NCBI GenBank assembly: GCA_034927345.1
Contig: JAYFQE010000017.1
Location: 1-64,000 of the forward strand
DNA length: 64,000 nt
From: JAYFQE01 sp034927345
Lineage (GTDB): Bacteria; Bacillota; Clostridia; Saccharofermentanales; UBA5734
Reading direction: 5' to 3'
Shown here: in pieces, positions 17,390-26,421 of the stretch
Layout: the number at the start of each line of letters is the position of its first letter
Numbering within the stretch: position 1 is the stretch's first letter
The notes under the pieces: generated by a model
What the model was told of the DNA's origin: nothing
Databases searched by the model: none
Seen by the model: only the letters and a program-made list of their open reading frames with translations
Position numbers and translations under genes: made by a program

Positions 17390-18490
17390 TCATCGGCGCA
17401 GCGGCAGTACAAGATAGGCAAAATCCTGGCTATCGACCGGTTTCAGGACACAAGGTCCCATGCTGCCGTTAAATATTATCGTTATTTCGTCTTCTTCAAT
17501 GACTTTCAGGGCATCGAGAAAATAGCGGGGGTTGAAATCGATGTCGATCCGGTTGCCGGTCATTGATACGGTTATTTCTTCACGCAGCGTTCCTATTTCC
17601 GTATTGGCGCTGACCACCAGAGTCTCATCGTCGGTCATGGTCAAACGGACCGGATAGCGTTTTTCTTCGGTCGTAATAACCAACGAGGCGCGTTCGATGG
17701 CGTCCATCATGGCTTTCGGCGCGATTGTCATGGTCGTCTCAGCCGTTTGCGGTAAAATGCCTTTGTAATTCATGTAATCCCCCTGAATCAGGCGGGATAC
17801 AATTTTCACCTTCCCGGTATCGAAAAGGATGTTGTTGTTCGAGGGATAAATATCGACCAGAGCGTCCGCGGTTCCAAGGATGCGGCCTACTTCGTTCAAG
17901 GCTTTGCCCGGGATAATGAATTTCAGCGGCGTGAGCTCTTCTTCTAAATCATTTTTACGCAAAGCCAGGCGGAAACCGTCAATGGCCACCATTTCCACTG
18001 TTTTGCCGTCCGTATGAAAATAGCATCCGTTTAAAATAGGGCGGCTTTCGTCCGTACTGACCGCAAAAATGGTTTGATGAATCATTTCTTTCAGTAAAGG
18101 CTGTTTGATCGAAACTTTACGGGTTTCTTCGACAACCGGTATTTTCGGATAATCTTCGGCTCTCAGGCCTCGGATCGTAAAATGGGTGCTGCCGCTGTCT
18201 ATCTGAACGCTTTGGTTGGCATTGCTTTCAATAGACAGGATATCATCCGGCAATTTACGGACAATGTCGCCAAACATGCGGGCATTGATGACCAGACTTC
18301 CTTTTTCAGGAATATCTGCCTCCATGATATATTCAATGCCTATTTCCATATCATATCCGGTCAATTTCAGACCCTGGTCCGCTTCCATCAGGATACCGTC
18401 CAGGATAGCCACGGAAGAACGGGTTGCGACGGCCTTTTGTACGGTTGTGATGGCTTCCATTAAGCGATCTCGTGAGCAAATGATTTTCAT
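17390..18490 (-). CDS. dnaN: DNA polymerase III beta sliding clamp
   Basis: 366 residues, normal for DnaN. Segments typical of the three repeated clamp domains can be seen (MKIICSRDRLMEAITTVQKA, DEGRP-type DESRPILNGCYFH, GSMGPCVLKP and the C-terminal YLVLPLRR). AAGGAGG lies 8 bases before the ATG. It follows dnaA after the presumptive origin and precedes recF. Confidence 0.97.
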   Translation of the reverse strand: MKIICSRDRLMEAITTVQKAVATRSSVAILDGILMEADQGLKLTGYDMEIGIEYIMEADIPEKGSLVINARMFGDIVRKLPDDILSIESNANQSVQIDSGSTHFTIRGLRAEDYPKIPVVEETRKVSIKQPLLKEMIHQTIFAVSTDESRPILNGCYFHTDGKTVEMVAIDGFRLALRKNDLEEELTPLKFIIPGKALNEVGRILGTADALVDIYPSNNNILFDTGKVKIVSRLIQGDYMNYKGILPQTAETTMTIAPKAMMDAIERASLVITTEEKRYPVRLTMTDDETLVVSANTEIGTLREEITVSMTGNRIDIDFNPRYFLDALKVIEEDEITIIFNGSMGPCVLKPVDSQDFAYLVLPLRR

Positions 18491-18807
18491 GAAGGGATCC
18501 TCCTTGGCCTTAAAAGCTTGTTGTCTTCATTTCATTTATTTTATCACTTTTCTTCTTATAGGGTGTGAATCTTGTTGAAAAGTCCGGCAGGTCCTGCGGC
18601 GGCGAGATTCAGGCTGTTGAAAGGCTGTTGATAAAAGCGTGCGTAAAGTTGATTTTTTTGTGTATAAAAGCGCGTTTCTTTTTATCCACAGCACGTCCAC
18701 TCCGTACTTATCCACTTATCCACAATGACCTGTGGAAAATGTTCATTTGTTCGATTATCCGCGGGTCTGGTCTTTGCAACCTGCGGCGGGCGCAGTTTTG
18801 GTTAGGT
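18491..18807. other. oriC: Probable replication origin (dnaA-dnaN intergenic region)
   Basis: This 317-bp gap between dnaA and dnaN holds two perfect DnaA boxes TTATCCACA (18682-18690 and 18716-18724). One-mismatch boxes are at 18708-18716 (TTATCCACT, overlapping the last by one base), 18731-18739 (TGTGGAAAA, reverse) and 18626-18634 (TGTTGATAA, reverse). A weaker match lies at 18755-18763. The part next to dnaN (about 18510-18560) is AT-rich, with runs such as TTTATTTTATCACTTTTC, and could be the unwinding element. No DnaA box was found upstream of dnaA. Gene orientation supports an origin here: genes to the left are minus and genes just to the right of dnaA are plus. Confidence 0.8.
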
Positions 18808-20151
18808 TCAGCTGGCAATCCTTTTCTTTATTTCTTCGATATCCTTAACCAATTCGCCTTGTTTGTTGATTTCCTCGTTGACTTTATTGCAGGAATGCAT
18901 AACGGTCGTATGGTCGCGGTTGCCGAATTCGCTGCCTATCTGCGGCAGGGTCATGTTTAAAAGGACGCGGCACAGATACATGGCGACTTGCCTGGGATTG
19001 GTGACTTCTTTGCTGCGGCGGTTGGATTTGAGGTCATCGACGGTTACGTGGTAGTAGCGGGAAACGATATCCATGATCACGGCCGAGCTGACTTTTTTGC
19101 CGGCGATCGGCTGGATGATGTCTTTCAGGGCCTCACGGGCGACGTCGATGGTGATGGATCCGGCAAGCAGGGAATAACAAAGCACGGTATTAAAAGCGCC
19201 CTCGAGCTCACGGATGTTGGAGGCGATATTGGCGGCGATAAAATCAAAAACGTCATCCGGTACGGAGGTGTGGTTGATTTGGGCTCTTCTTTTCAGGATA
19301 GCCACCCGTGTTTCATAATCCGGCGGCTGTATGTCAACGGTTAATCCGCAGGAAAAACGCGTACGCAGACGTTCTTCTAATGAAATCAGGCTTTGCGGCG
19401 GCTTGTCACAGGTCATTACGATATTTTTGCCGGATTCGTAAAGCGTATTGAAGGTATGGAAGAATTCGATCTGCATCTGTTCTTTACCTTCAATAAACTG
19501 GATATCATCGATCAGCAGCATGTCGGTGTTGCGGTATTTACTGCGGAAATCGTCGTATTTGTTTTCTTTAATCGTATAAATGAACTCGTTGACGAATTGT
19601 TCGCATTGGACATAGAGGATTTTCTTGGCAGGGTACTTGTTAAGGACGTAGTTGCCGATGGCATGCATCAGATGGGTTTTTCCCAGACCGGATCCGCCAT
19701 ACAAAAAAAGAGGGTTGAAATTGCGGCCGCCTTGTTTTTCGGCGACGGCAACACAGGCGGCATGGGCGAAACGATTGCCGCTGCCGACGACAAAAGCATC
19801 GAAGGTGTACTGGGTGTTCAGCCGGCTGTGATTGATCTGTCCCAAGGTGTCACGATCTTCGGCCGAGGCAGATTCCTGGACCAGCCGGGCGGCGGAATCC
19901 GGATTGCCGACGACGATTTTGATCTCAAATTCTCTTGAGCTGGCAGCCTTGAGCGTATTCCGGATAAGCGGGACATATTGGTCGACAAAGGTCTTATGGA
20001 AATCATTCGGCACTGAAAGCATAAAAACGCCTTGATTGGCCGACAGCGGTTCCATCGGTTTGATCCAGGTGTTCAAACTGATTTCCGATATTTCACTGGA
20101 CAGCAGGATAACTGCTTTTTGCCAGATTTGACGTAGGTCTGCTTGTTCCAT
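18808..20151 (-). CDS. dnaA: Chromosomal replication initiator DnaA
   Basis: About 447 residues. Domain I starts LRQIWQKAVILLSSEI and is followed by a short linker. The AAA+ domain has TFDAFVVGSGNRFAHAA, Walker A GGSGLGKTHLMHAIG, Walker B MLLIDDIQFIEGK and the arginine-finger region LEERLRTRFSCGL. The DNA-binding domain IV ends with the signature RNHTT-like FGNRDHTTVMHSCNKV. ATG at 20151 is preferred over the upstream frame start because GAAGG lies 7 bases before it. A weak promoter (TTTTCT-17-TAAGAT) precedes it on the minus strand. There is no rpmH upstream, unlike most Firmicutes. Confidence 0.97.
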   Translation of the reverse strand: MEQADLRQIWQKAVILLSSEISEISLNTWIKPMEPLSANQGVFMLSVPNDFHKTFVDQYVPLIRNTLKAASSREFEIKIVVGNPDSAARLVQESASAEDRDTLGQINHSRLNTQYTFDAFVVGSGNRFAHAACVAVAEKQGGRNFNPLFLYGGSGLGKTHLMHAIGNYVLNKYPAKKILYVQCEQFVNEFIYTIKENKYDDFRSKYRNTDMLLIDDIQFIEGKEQMQIEFFHTFNTLYESGKNIVMTCDKPPQSLISLEERLRTRFSCGLTVDIQPPDYETRVAILKRRAQINHTSVPDDVFDFIAANIASNIRELEGAFNTVLCYSLLAGSITIDVAREALKDIIQPIAGKKVSSAVIMDIVSRYYHVTVDDLKSNRRSKEVTNPRQVAMYLCRVLLNMTLPQIGSEFGNRDHTTVMHSCNKVNEEINKQGELVKDIEEIKKRIAS

Positions 20152-20257
20152 GGCGATACCTTCCCCATCATAAAGTAGTTTCATCTTAGCAGATTATCCC
20201 GGAATAGAAAAGCTTTCGCAGGGTATGGTATACTGGTTGCAGGAAGGTGAATTGATC

Positions 20258-20521
20258 ATGGATTATATCTTTTTTGCCTTTAGTGCTCTGTGTCTGGGCT
20301 TTGCGGTTTTGCTGCTGTTTCTTATCCGCACCGGGCAGGATACGCCTCCGCTTTTGAGACAGCTGCTCATGGCCGCCGCTGCTGCTGTTCTGTACTATTA
20401 TCTTGACTTACTGCTTTTTAAAGATAATCTGATTCTTTATTATATCGCAAATCTGCTGCCTCAGGGGTTATTATTCATGATGGTCGCCCTTTTTTTATGG
20501 CGCCGATCGCCTAAATCGTAA
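20258..20521 (+). CDS. Small membrane protein of unknown function
   Basis: About 87 residues, mostly hydrophobic, with three probable membrane segments (IFFAFSALCLGFAVLLLFLI, LLMAAAAAVLYYYLDLLLF, LLPQGLLFMMVALFLW) and a basic C-terminus. The ATG at 20258 follows GGAAGGTGA. It is divergent from dnaA, 106 bp away, and precedes the aldo/keto reductase by 11 bp, so it probably leads that operon. No family is recognised. Confidence 0.6.
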   Translation: MDYIFFAFSALCLGFAVLLLFLIRTGQDTPPLLRQLLMAAAAAVLYYYLDLLLFKDNLILYYIANLLPQGLLFMMVALFLWRRSPKS

Positions 20522-20532
20522 AGGAGAAAGAT

Positions 20533-21528
20533 ATGGACTATCAAGCTTCATCCAGCCGTTATGATGACATGATTTATCGCCGCTGCGGCCGCAGCGGCTT
20601 GAAATTGCCTTTAATCTCGCTGGGATTATGGCATAATTTCGGCGAACAGGCGACGTTGGACAATCAAAAGGCTTTGCTGCGCACGGCTTTTGATCTGGGC
20701 ATAACCCATTTTGATCTGGCTAATAACTACGGGCCGCCGGGCGGCGCCGCGGAGTCGAGTTTCGGCCGGATTTTTGCTCAGGATTTCCGACCGTACAGAG
20801 ATGAACTGATTATCTCGACGAAAGCCGGTTATGGTATGTGGTCCGGCCCTTACGGGGATTTTGGCAGCCGGAAATATCTGGTGGCCAGCCTGGACCAGAG
20901 TCTTTCGCGTATGGGGCTCGATTACGTCGATATTTTTTACCATCATCGTCCGGATCCGGAGACACCGCTGGAGGAAACGATGACGGCTCTGGATCATCTG
21001 GTTCGTCAGGGCAAGGCTTTGTATATCGGCTTATCCAATTATCATCCGGCGGATACCCAGCGGGCCGCGGCTATTTTGCGCCGGTTGGGCACCCCCTGCC
21101 TGATTCATCAGCCTTCTTATTCGCTTTTGAACCGCTGGGTGGACCGGGAGGGGCTGCTTGACGTCCTGGAGGACGAAGGAATCGGCTGTATTGCCTATTC
21201 CGGACTGGCACAGGGCCTGTTGTCCGGCAAGTACCTGCATGGCTTGCCGGCGGATTCGCGGGCAGTCAAGGATCCGCGCTTTTTAAAGCCTGGCGATATT
21301 ACGCCGGAAAAACTGGCGGTCGTCGAACAGCTGAACAATCTGGCCGTAAAGCGGGGGCAAAGTTTGTCGCAAATGGCTTTGGCCTGGCTTTTAAGGCATG
21401 GCCGGGTTACGTCGGCTTTGATCGGCGCCAGCCGGCCGGAGCAATTGTCCGAGAACGCCGGCGCTTTGCTCAATCTGGATTTTTCGGAAGATGAGCTGCG
21501 GCAGATCGATCAAATCGCGGCAGTCTAA
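20533..21528 (+). CDS. Aldo/keto reductase, YghZ-like (glyceraldehyde-3-phosphate reductase type)
   Basis: 331 residues. The N-terminus (YRRCGRSGLKLPLISLGLWH) matches the YghZ branch of NADPH-dependent aldo/keto reductases. The catalytic tetrad is visible: Asp and Tyr in FDLANNYG, Lys in ISTKAGYG and His in IFYHHRPD. The C-terminal cofactor site is ALIGASRPEQLSEN. AAGGAG lies before the ATG. Relatives reduce L-glyceraldehyde 3-phosphate or methylglyoxal, which would fit detoxification of sugar-derived aldehydes. It heads a plus-strand run with the HAD phosphatase and AraM. Confidence 0.85.
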   Translation: MDYQASSSRYDDMIYRRCGRSGLKLPLISLGLWHNFGEQATLDNQKALLRTAFDLGITHFDLANNYGPPGGAAESSFGRIFAQDFRPYRDELIISTKAGYGMWSGPYGDFGSRKYLVASLDQSLSRMGLDYVDIFYHHRPDPETPLEETMTALDHLVRQGKALYIGLSNYHPADTQRAAAILRRLGTPCLIHQPSYSLLNRWVDREGLLDVLEDEGIGCIAYSGLAQGLLSGKYLHGLPADSRAVKDPRFLKPGDITPEKLAVVEQLNNLAVKRGQSLSQMALAWLLRHGRVTSALIGASRPEQLSENAGALLNLDFSEDELRQIDQIAAV

Positions 21529-21583
21529 ACAACGGCTGCCGGATGGAACATGACCGGCGCCGACAGGATCATTAAGGTGCATT

Positions 21584-22225
21584 ATGACGAATTTAATCAA
21601 TGCGGTACGGCCTTCCGGCCAACCGCCTGTTCTGATGTTTGATTTGGGAAACCTGCTGGTCCGTTTAAATCCGATAACGGATTTATGGCCTGAAATTGAA
21701 AATCCGTCGGAACTGGAGCTGCTGGCCGGACGCTGGTCCGGCAGCCGGGCTGTCCGCGATTATGAGTCCGGCAAAATACGGGATCTGCCGGATTTTCATC
21801 GTCAAGCTCGCAGGGAGCTGGGTTTTTCCGTCGATGAAGATGCCTTTTACCGGATTTTCAGTCAAATGATCGGCGAACTTTTTGATGAAACTATTCCTCT
21901 GCTGACCGCGCTGAAACCGGTTTACCGATTGATGCTTTTGTCGAACACCAGTCCTTTTCATTGGGAGCGATGCCGGGACAAGCAGGGGTTCGGCACTTTT
22001 TTTGAGCGTGTCTTTATTTCCTGCGAGATGGGCGTCATGAAACCGGATCCACTGATTTATAGCCTTGTTTTACAGGAAATCAAGGTTATGCCGCAAAACA
22101 TCATATTTTTCGATGACAGAAAAGAGAATATCAATGCTGCATCAAATATGGGGTTTACGGCGATACAAACGTTTGGCGGAGATCCGTTAATAAATGTTTT
22201 ACGTAGATTAAACATTATCGTATAA
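21584..22225 (+). CDS. HAD-family phosphatase
   Basis: 213 residues with the HAD motifs: nucleophile Asp in LMFDLGNLLVRL (about 19-30), motif II in LLLSNTSPFHWE, Lys in MKPDPLIY and motif IV in IIFFDDRKENINAA. The helical cap lies between motifs I and II, as in subfamily I. The second Asp of the usual DxD motif is replaced by Gly (DLG), as in YihX-like glucose-1-phosphatases, where the residue varies. It lies 55 bp after the aldo/keto reductase and 34 bp before araM; a sugar- or glycerol-phosphate substrate fits that company. Confidence 0.8.
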   Translation: MTNLINAVRPSGQPPVLMFDLGNLLVRLNPITDLWPEIENPSELELLAGRWSGSRAVRDYESGKIRDLPDFHRQARRELGFSVDEDAFYRIFSQMIGELFDETIPLLTALKPVYRLMLLSNTSPFHWERCRDKQGFGTFFERVFISCEMGVMKPDPLIYSLVLQEIKVMPQNIIFFDDRKENINAASNMGFTAIQTFGGDPLINVLRRLNIIV

Positions 22226-22259
22226 ATGAATATATTTTAATTAAAAAGGAGAAACAGTC

Positions 22260-23699
22260 ATGGCGGATCATTTTTCTGAATCAAACAACCCCGGTTATTG
22301 GCGGGATGAAGCCGATATGGCACATCTTCGGACCTGGCTTGGACAGAGCCGGGTTTGCCCGGCCTGCGGTCGTACCCATGCGATTCATACCCGAATGATG
22401 GAGCAGGCGCCGGATATGGCTTTAAAGATCGGTTCTTATCTTCAGGATCTGGGATTCAAAGGCCGCTGTCTGGTTGTTATGGATCAGAACACCCGCCGGG
22501 CTGCCGGACTGTCCTTGCTGGAAGGACTGTCCGCTTATCATCCGCAGGCTGTCGTTTTCGACCGGACGGATCTTCATGCTGATGAACAGGCGTTGGGAAC
22601 ACTGCTGGCGGCGCTTTCGGACAAACCGGATTTTCTGGTTTCCTGCGGCAGCGGAACATTGACGGATATCACACGATATAATTGTTTTATGATCGGAGTC
22701 CCCTTCGTATCTTACGCCACGGCGGCTTCTGTCGACGGATTTGCTTCCGGATCGACGCCTTTGCTGATTCGCGGATTCAAGGCGACATACCCGGGCGTTG
22801 CGCCGGACGGCATCTTTTATGACCCGGCTGTTTTGGCGGCGGCGCCGCAGAAAATGACGGCGGCCGGGTTCGGCGACGTCCTGGCGAAAATCATCGCCAT
22901 TTTGGATTGGCGGCTGGCTTATGTTGCCGAAGATGAGGCGTATTGCCCCTTGATCGCGGCGATGGTCGACCGGGCGGTTCAGGACTGTCTGGCGCTGGCC
23001 GGCGATCTGGCCGGGAATCTGTCCGGGGAACAGGACGGCGGCGCTTCTGCCGCCCGCAAAGGCGAGGCTTGCTGCCGGCTGATGGAAACCCTGTCCTTGA
23101 CCGGCGTGGCAATGCAGATGATGGGGACATCCCGCCCGGCATCCGGTTCGGATCACCAGATTTCCCATCTGCTGGAAATGCGGGATATTCAACAACACCG
23201 CCAGGGCAGTTTGCATGGCGATAAAGTCGGCATCGGCACCTTGATCGGCATGACGATGTATTTGAAAATGTTCGAAGGCCGCAAGATGCCGCAGCAGCGG
23301 CCGACTATGCCGGCGGACCGCTGGGAGGCCGAAGTGCGCCGCGTTTATGGATCGCTGGCTGAACAGGCGCTGGCGATCAATCCGCCGGAACCGCCGCAGG
23401 GAGATATCTGGGAGCGTCAGAAACAACAGATCGAACGAGCGATGGAACAGTTTGGCTATGACTATGTCGATTCGTTCAAGACGCTGTTGCCGGCGGCCCG
23501 GGACAAAATTCTGGCCATGGGCGGCCCGGCCCGGCCGGACCAATTGGGCTATTCGGTGCAGGACACTTACGATGCCATCGCCTTTGGCAAGGAAAACCGT
23601 CCCAAATTTACAACTTTGCGGATCGCCGAGCGGTTCGGCTGGCTGTATGATCTGGCGGAGGAGATTTCCGCCGGTCTGCCGGCAGGCCGGATCTATTGA
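22260..23699 (+). CDS. araM: sn-glycerol-1-phosphate dehydrogenase (AraM/EgsA type)
   Basis: 479 residues, an iron-containing-dehydrogenase fold. Hallmarks are LVSCGSGTLTDITRY (nucleotide loop), PFVSYATAASVDGFASGST, the metal-site Asp in GFGDVLAK and the His in SGSDHQISHLLEM and SLHGDKVGIGT. These match bacterial AraM, which reduces dihydroxyacetone phosphate to glycerol 1-phosphate. An AAGGAG lies 8 bases before the ATG. The N-terminal 40 residues carry a short CPACGRTH motif. AraM often accompanies arabinose or glycan operons; here the neighbours are a HAD phosphatase and NagB. Confidence 0.9.
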   Translation: MADHFSESNNPGYWRDEADMAHLRTWLGQSRVCPACGRTHAIHTRMMEQAPDMALKIGSYLQDLGFKGRCLVVMDQNTRRAAGLSLLEGLSAYHPQAVVFDRTDLHADEQALGTLLAALSDKPDFLVSCGSGTLTDITRYNCFMIGVPFVSYATAASVDGFASGSTPLLIRGFKATYPGVAPDGIFYDPAVLAAAPQKMTAAGFGDVLAKIIAILDWRLAYVAEDEAYCPLIAAMVDRAVQDCLALAGDLAGNLSGEQDGGASAARKGEACCRLMETLSLTGVAMQMMGTSRPASGSDHQISHLLEMRDIQQHRQGSLHGDKVGIGTLIGMTMYLKMFEGRKMPQQRPTMPADRWEAEVRRVYGSLAEQALAINPPEPPQGDIWERQKQQIERAMEQFGYDYVDSFKTLLPAARDKILAMGGPARPDQLGYSVQDTYDAIAFGKENRPKFTTLRIAERFGWLYDLAEEISAGLPAGRIY

Positions 23700-23830
23700 A
23701 GCGGCTTGCCCGTCAGGCTATTTGTGTTATTAAAAAATCGATCAAGATAAGCCGCCGGCCTTGATCCGGCGTATAATAAAATCCGTGTCCGTTTTGCGGG
23801 CGCCAAATCAGTAAAGCCAGGTGACAGGAA

Positions 23831-24589
23831 ATGAAAGAGATGACTGCAGGATCCTTAAAAATCAAAATCATGGACAGCCGCAAAGCGATGGGCGCCGAGG
23901 CGGCCCGCGATATCTCCCGCGCGATTACCGGCGTTATTCAGGAAAAGGGCGTGTGCAACATGATTTTCGCTGCGGCGCCTTCGCAAAATGAAGTTTTGGC
24001 TGCTCTGGTCGCCGATCAGTCGATCGATTGGCAAAAGGTCAACGCTTTTCATATGGACGAGTATTTAGGCCTGAGCCAGGATGCGCCGCAAGGCTTTGGC
24101 AATTTCCTGAAAAGGGCGATTTTCAGCCAGGTCAAGATGAAGAGCGTTCACTACATCCATTCGGACGCAAAGGACCGGGATCAGGAGTGCGAGCGTTATG
24201 CCGGCCTTCTGCGCCAGTATCCGGTGGATATTGTCTGCATGGGGATCGGTGAAAACGGCCACATTGCGTTTAATGATCCGCATGTCGCCGACTTTCAGGA
24301 TAAGAAATTGGTGAAAGTCGTTGATCTGGATGAGGCATGCCGGCAGCAGCAGGTTCATGACGGTTGTTTTGCCGCGCTGGAGGAAGTTCCTCAATACGCC
24401 ATTACACTAACCATTCCGGCGCTGGTTCATTGCCGGGAGGCGTTTTGCGTCGTTCCGGCAGCTACGAAGGCGCAGGCCGTTCATGATACGGTACGCGGTG
24501 AAATCGGCGAGCATTGCCCGGCTTCAATTCTGCGTCGTCACGAAAAAGCGGTCCTTTACCTGGATCCGGACAGCGCGAAATTACTCTGA
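23831..24589 (+). CDS. nagB: Glucosamine-6-phosphate deaminase
   Basis: 252 residues, usual length for the family. Motifs are AAAPSQNEVLAAL (phosphate loop region), NAFHMDEYLGL (the Asp of HMDEY) and the active-site GIGENGHIAFNDP. It converts glucosamine 6-phosphate to fructose 6-phosphate and ammonia in the cytosol. The AGGAA before the ATG and the 131-bp gap suggest its own promoter, with a TATAAT at 23772. The partner nagA lies 38 kb away, at the end of the window. ITLTIPAL at the C-terminal side is typical. A closely related isomerase of another amino sugar cannot be excluded. Confidence 0.85.
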   Translation: MKEMTAGSLKIKIMDSRKAMGAEAARDISRAITGVIQEKGVCNMIFAAAPSQNEVLAALVADQSIDWQKVNAFHMDEYLGLSQDAPQGFGNFLKRAIFSQVKMKSVHYIHSDAKDRDQECERYAGLLRQYPVDIVCMGIGENGHIAFNDPHVADFQDKKLVKVVDLDEACRQQQVHDGCFAALEEVPQYAITLTIPALVHCREAFCVVPAATKAQAVHDTVRGEIGEHCPASILRRHEKAVLYLDPDSAKLL

Positions 24590-24648
24590 TAATTTAAGCA
24601 GCGGCGGCGTTACCGACTGATATCGCTTTTGCGGAGCCGTGGCGGGCT

Positions 24649-26421
24649 TCAGGAGAAATCGAAAGCGAAAACGGAGTATGTTCCGGCGCCCCAGGTTGCC
24701 AGGGGCGTAAAGCGCAGCGCCGTCGCTGTTATCTGAACCGGCAGGATAACCAGACGCTGGTAATTTCCGGTGACTTCACACAGGGTCGTCCATTGGCCTT
24801 GTTCATCCCGCGCATCAATTCGAAAATCGCGAATCATTGTTTTCGGTACGTAAATGGGTTTGGAGTCGAGGAAATAACCGGCATTCATCGGCCGGTTGTC
24901 GGCGGGATTTTTTTCCGGCAGGGTCGTCCGGTTGAGATCACTGTCGAAAATCAGACGGATACGGCCGACGGCTGACGGCCGGGGAAACCGGCAGACAACA
25001 GTCGAGCCTGGGCGGCCGATCCAACGGTTTTCCTGACCGGCGATCGGGCGGTCCCAGCCGTTGCGCAGGTTTTCCACGCCGGGCTGGTCCGACTCATAGT
25101 CCGCTTCCCGGGCGAGCTGGGGAACCGGCCGCTGATGAAAAGGCAGATAGCAGTCGTCATCCATCAGCAAGGACTGCAGCCGGCGGATCTGATTTTGATA
25201 GACGTCCCGCGGGCCGGCGCCGTCCCGGACGGCCAGGGCGGCGGCTGTTCCGGCGGCCTGGCCCAAAGTGGCGCAGGTGGCCATAACCCGGGTGGAGCTC
25301 ATGGCCGTATGGGTGACGCTGATATTTCTTCCGGCAAACATCAGATTATCGATATTTCGCGAATAGAGGCAGCGGTACGCGATGCCGAAGGGCGAAGGCG
25401 CCGGATGGAAGATCGTCGGCGGTTCGGAGGACCGAAGGCCGCCGGGATGATGGTCGTCCATCGACCAGCCGCCATAGGCGACGAGATCGTCAAAATGGCC
25501 TTCGGCCTGGACGTCGCGCTGGGTCATGATGTAGTCGCCGACATAGCGGCGCGATTCGCGCTTACCGGGCAGACTGCCGACCCAATCAAGGTCCAGCCGG
25601 CCGACGTCCGCCGGATAGTCGCCGCTGTTTTTCACATAATCCCAAATGCCGTAGGCGACGTCCTGAAGCTGATCGCGGAGCTGTTCGGTATCGGCGATCG
25701 TATCCTGTTCGCCGCCCAGTTCCAGATACCAGTAATTCTCGCTGCTGTCGAGCGGATCCGGCCGGCGATGCGGCAGTTTCTCCCGGCTAAACGGTTCTGC
25801 CCAGCGCGGCGGTATGTAGCTCCTCTTCTCCGCGGTCTCGCGGACCTGGATCAGACAGCTCATGCCCATGGTCCGCCGGTCGGCCCGGACGGGAGCGATG
25901 CTTTCGCCGAATTCCCCGCGGCCTTCCCGTCCCTGGCGAAAATCGGCGCCGGTCAGGGGCGCCAGAATGCTGTCGCCGGAACAGTCAATGAACAGCCGGG
26001 CTTCGACTTGATGATAAGTTTGGGTTGTCGTTTGCCAGCCGGTGACCTTAACGATCCGGCTGCCGGACATCTCCGCGTCAAGACAAGAACAGTTGAGCAA
26101 ATACTCAAGATTATCCTGAAAACGGACTTTTTCGTAAAGAATGCTGTCCCAGATAGAATAGTTTTTATAGGGATTGCGATAATAGTTTTCCAGAAGCAGC
26201 TCCTCGATCAGACCGGTTTCCCGGTTGTTGTCGCCGTGGGCGCCGCAAACCCACATGCGAACCTCGGAAGACGCATTGCCGCCGAACATCGGCCGGTCCT
26301 GCAGGATCATGACCCGGGCTCCGTGGCGGGCCGCGGCGATCGCGGCGCAGATGCCGGCCAGACCGCCGCCGACGACGCAAATATCGGCCTGATGGACGAT
26401 GGTTTTCAATCGGCTGTTCAT
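24649..26421 (-). CDS. FAD-dependent oxidoreductase (FAD_oxidored/PF12831 type) with C-terminal beta-sandwich
   Basis: 590 residues. The N-terminal dinucleotide fold is ADICVVGGGLAGICAAIAAA, followed by the family signature MFGGNASSEVRMWVCGAH. FDCSGD-like LFIDCSGDSILAPLTGADF and the late AGRNISVTHTAMSSTRVMAT are also typical. The last 150 residues (SAVGRIRLIFDSDLN, FRIDARDEQGQWTTLCEVTG) look like a discoidin-type beta-sandwich. No signal peptide is seen. The family is common in polysaccharide-utilisation loci but its reaction is not established. The ATG overlaps the stop of the M55 peptidase gene by one base, so the two are coupled. Confidence 0.8.
   Translation of the reverse strand: MNSRLKTIVHQADICVVGGGLAGICAAIAAARHGARVMILQDRPMFGGNASSEVRMWVCGAHGDNNRETGLIEELLLENYYRNPYKNYSIWDSILYEKVRFQDNLEYLLNCSCLDAEMSGSRIVKVTGWQTTTQTYHQVEARLFIDCSGDSILAPLTGADFRQGREGRGEFGESIAPVRADRRTMGMSCLIQVRETAEKRSYIPPRWAEPFSREKLPHRRPDPLDSSENYWYLELGGEQDTIADTEQLRDQLQDVAYGIWDYVKNSGDYPADVGRLDLDWVGSLPGKRESRRYVGDYIMTQRDVQAEGHFDDLVAYGGWSMDDHHPGGLRSSEPPTIFHPAPSPFGIAYRCLYSRNIDNLMFAGRNISVTHTAMSSTRVMATCATLGQAAGTAAALAVRDGAGPRDVYQNQIRRLQSLLMDDDCYLPFHQRPVPQLAREADYESDQPGVENLRNGWDRPIAGQENRWIGRPGSTVVCRFPRPSAVGRIRLIFDSDLNRTTLPEKNPADNRPMNAGYFLDSKPIYVPKTMIRDFRIDARDEQGQWTTLCEVTGNYQRLVILPVQITATALRFTPLATWGAGTYSVFAFDFS

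Noticed and set aside
22422..23543. A 373-codon minus-strand open frame opposite araM
   Set aside because: It arises from the GC-rich codon use of araM; its translation is Arg-rich and low in complexity.
23700..23830. Riboswitch or glmS-type ribozyme upstream of nagB
   Set aside because: The gap is only 131 bp and shows no conserved ribozyme core or riboswitch pattern that I can recognise.
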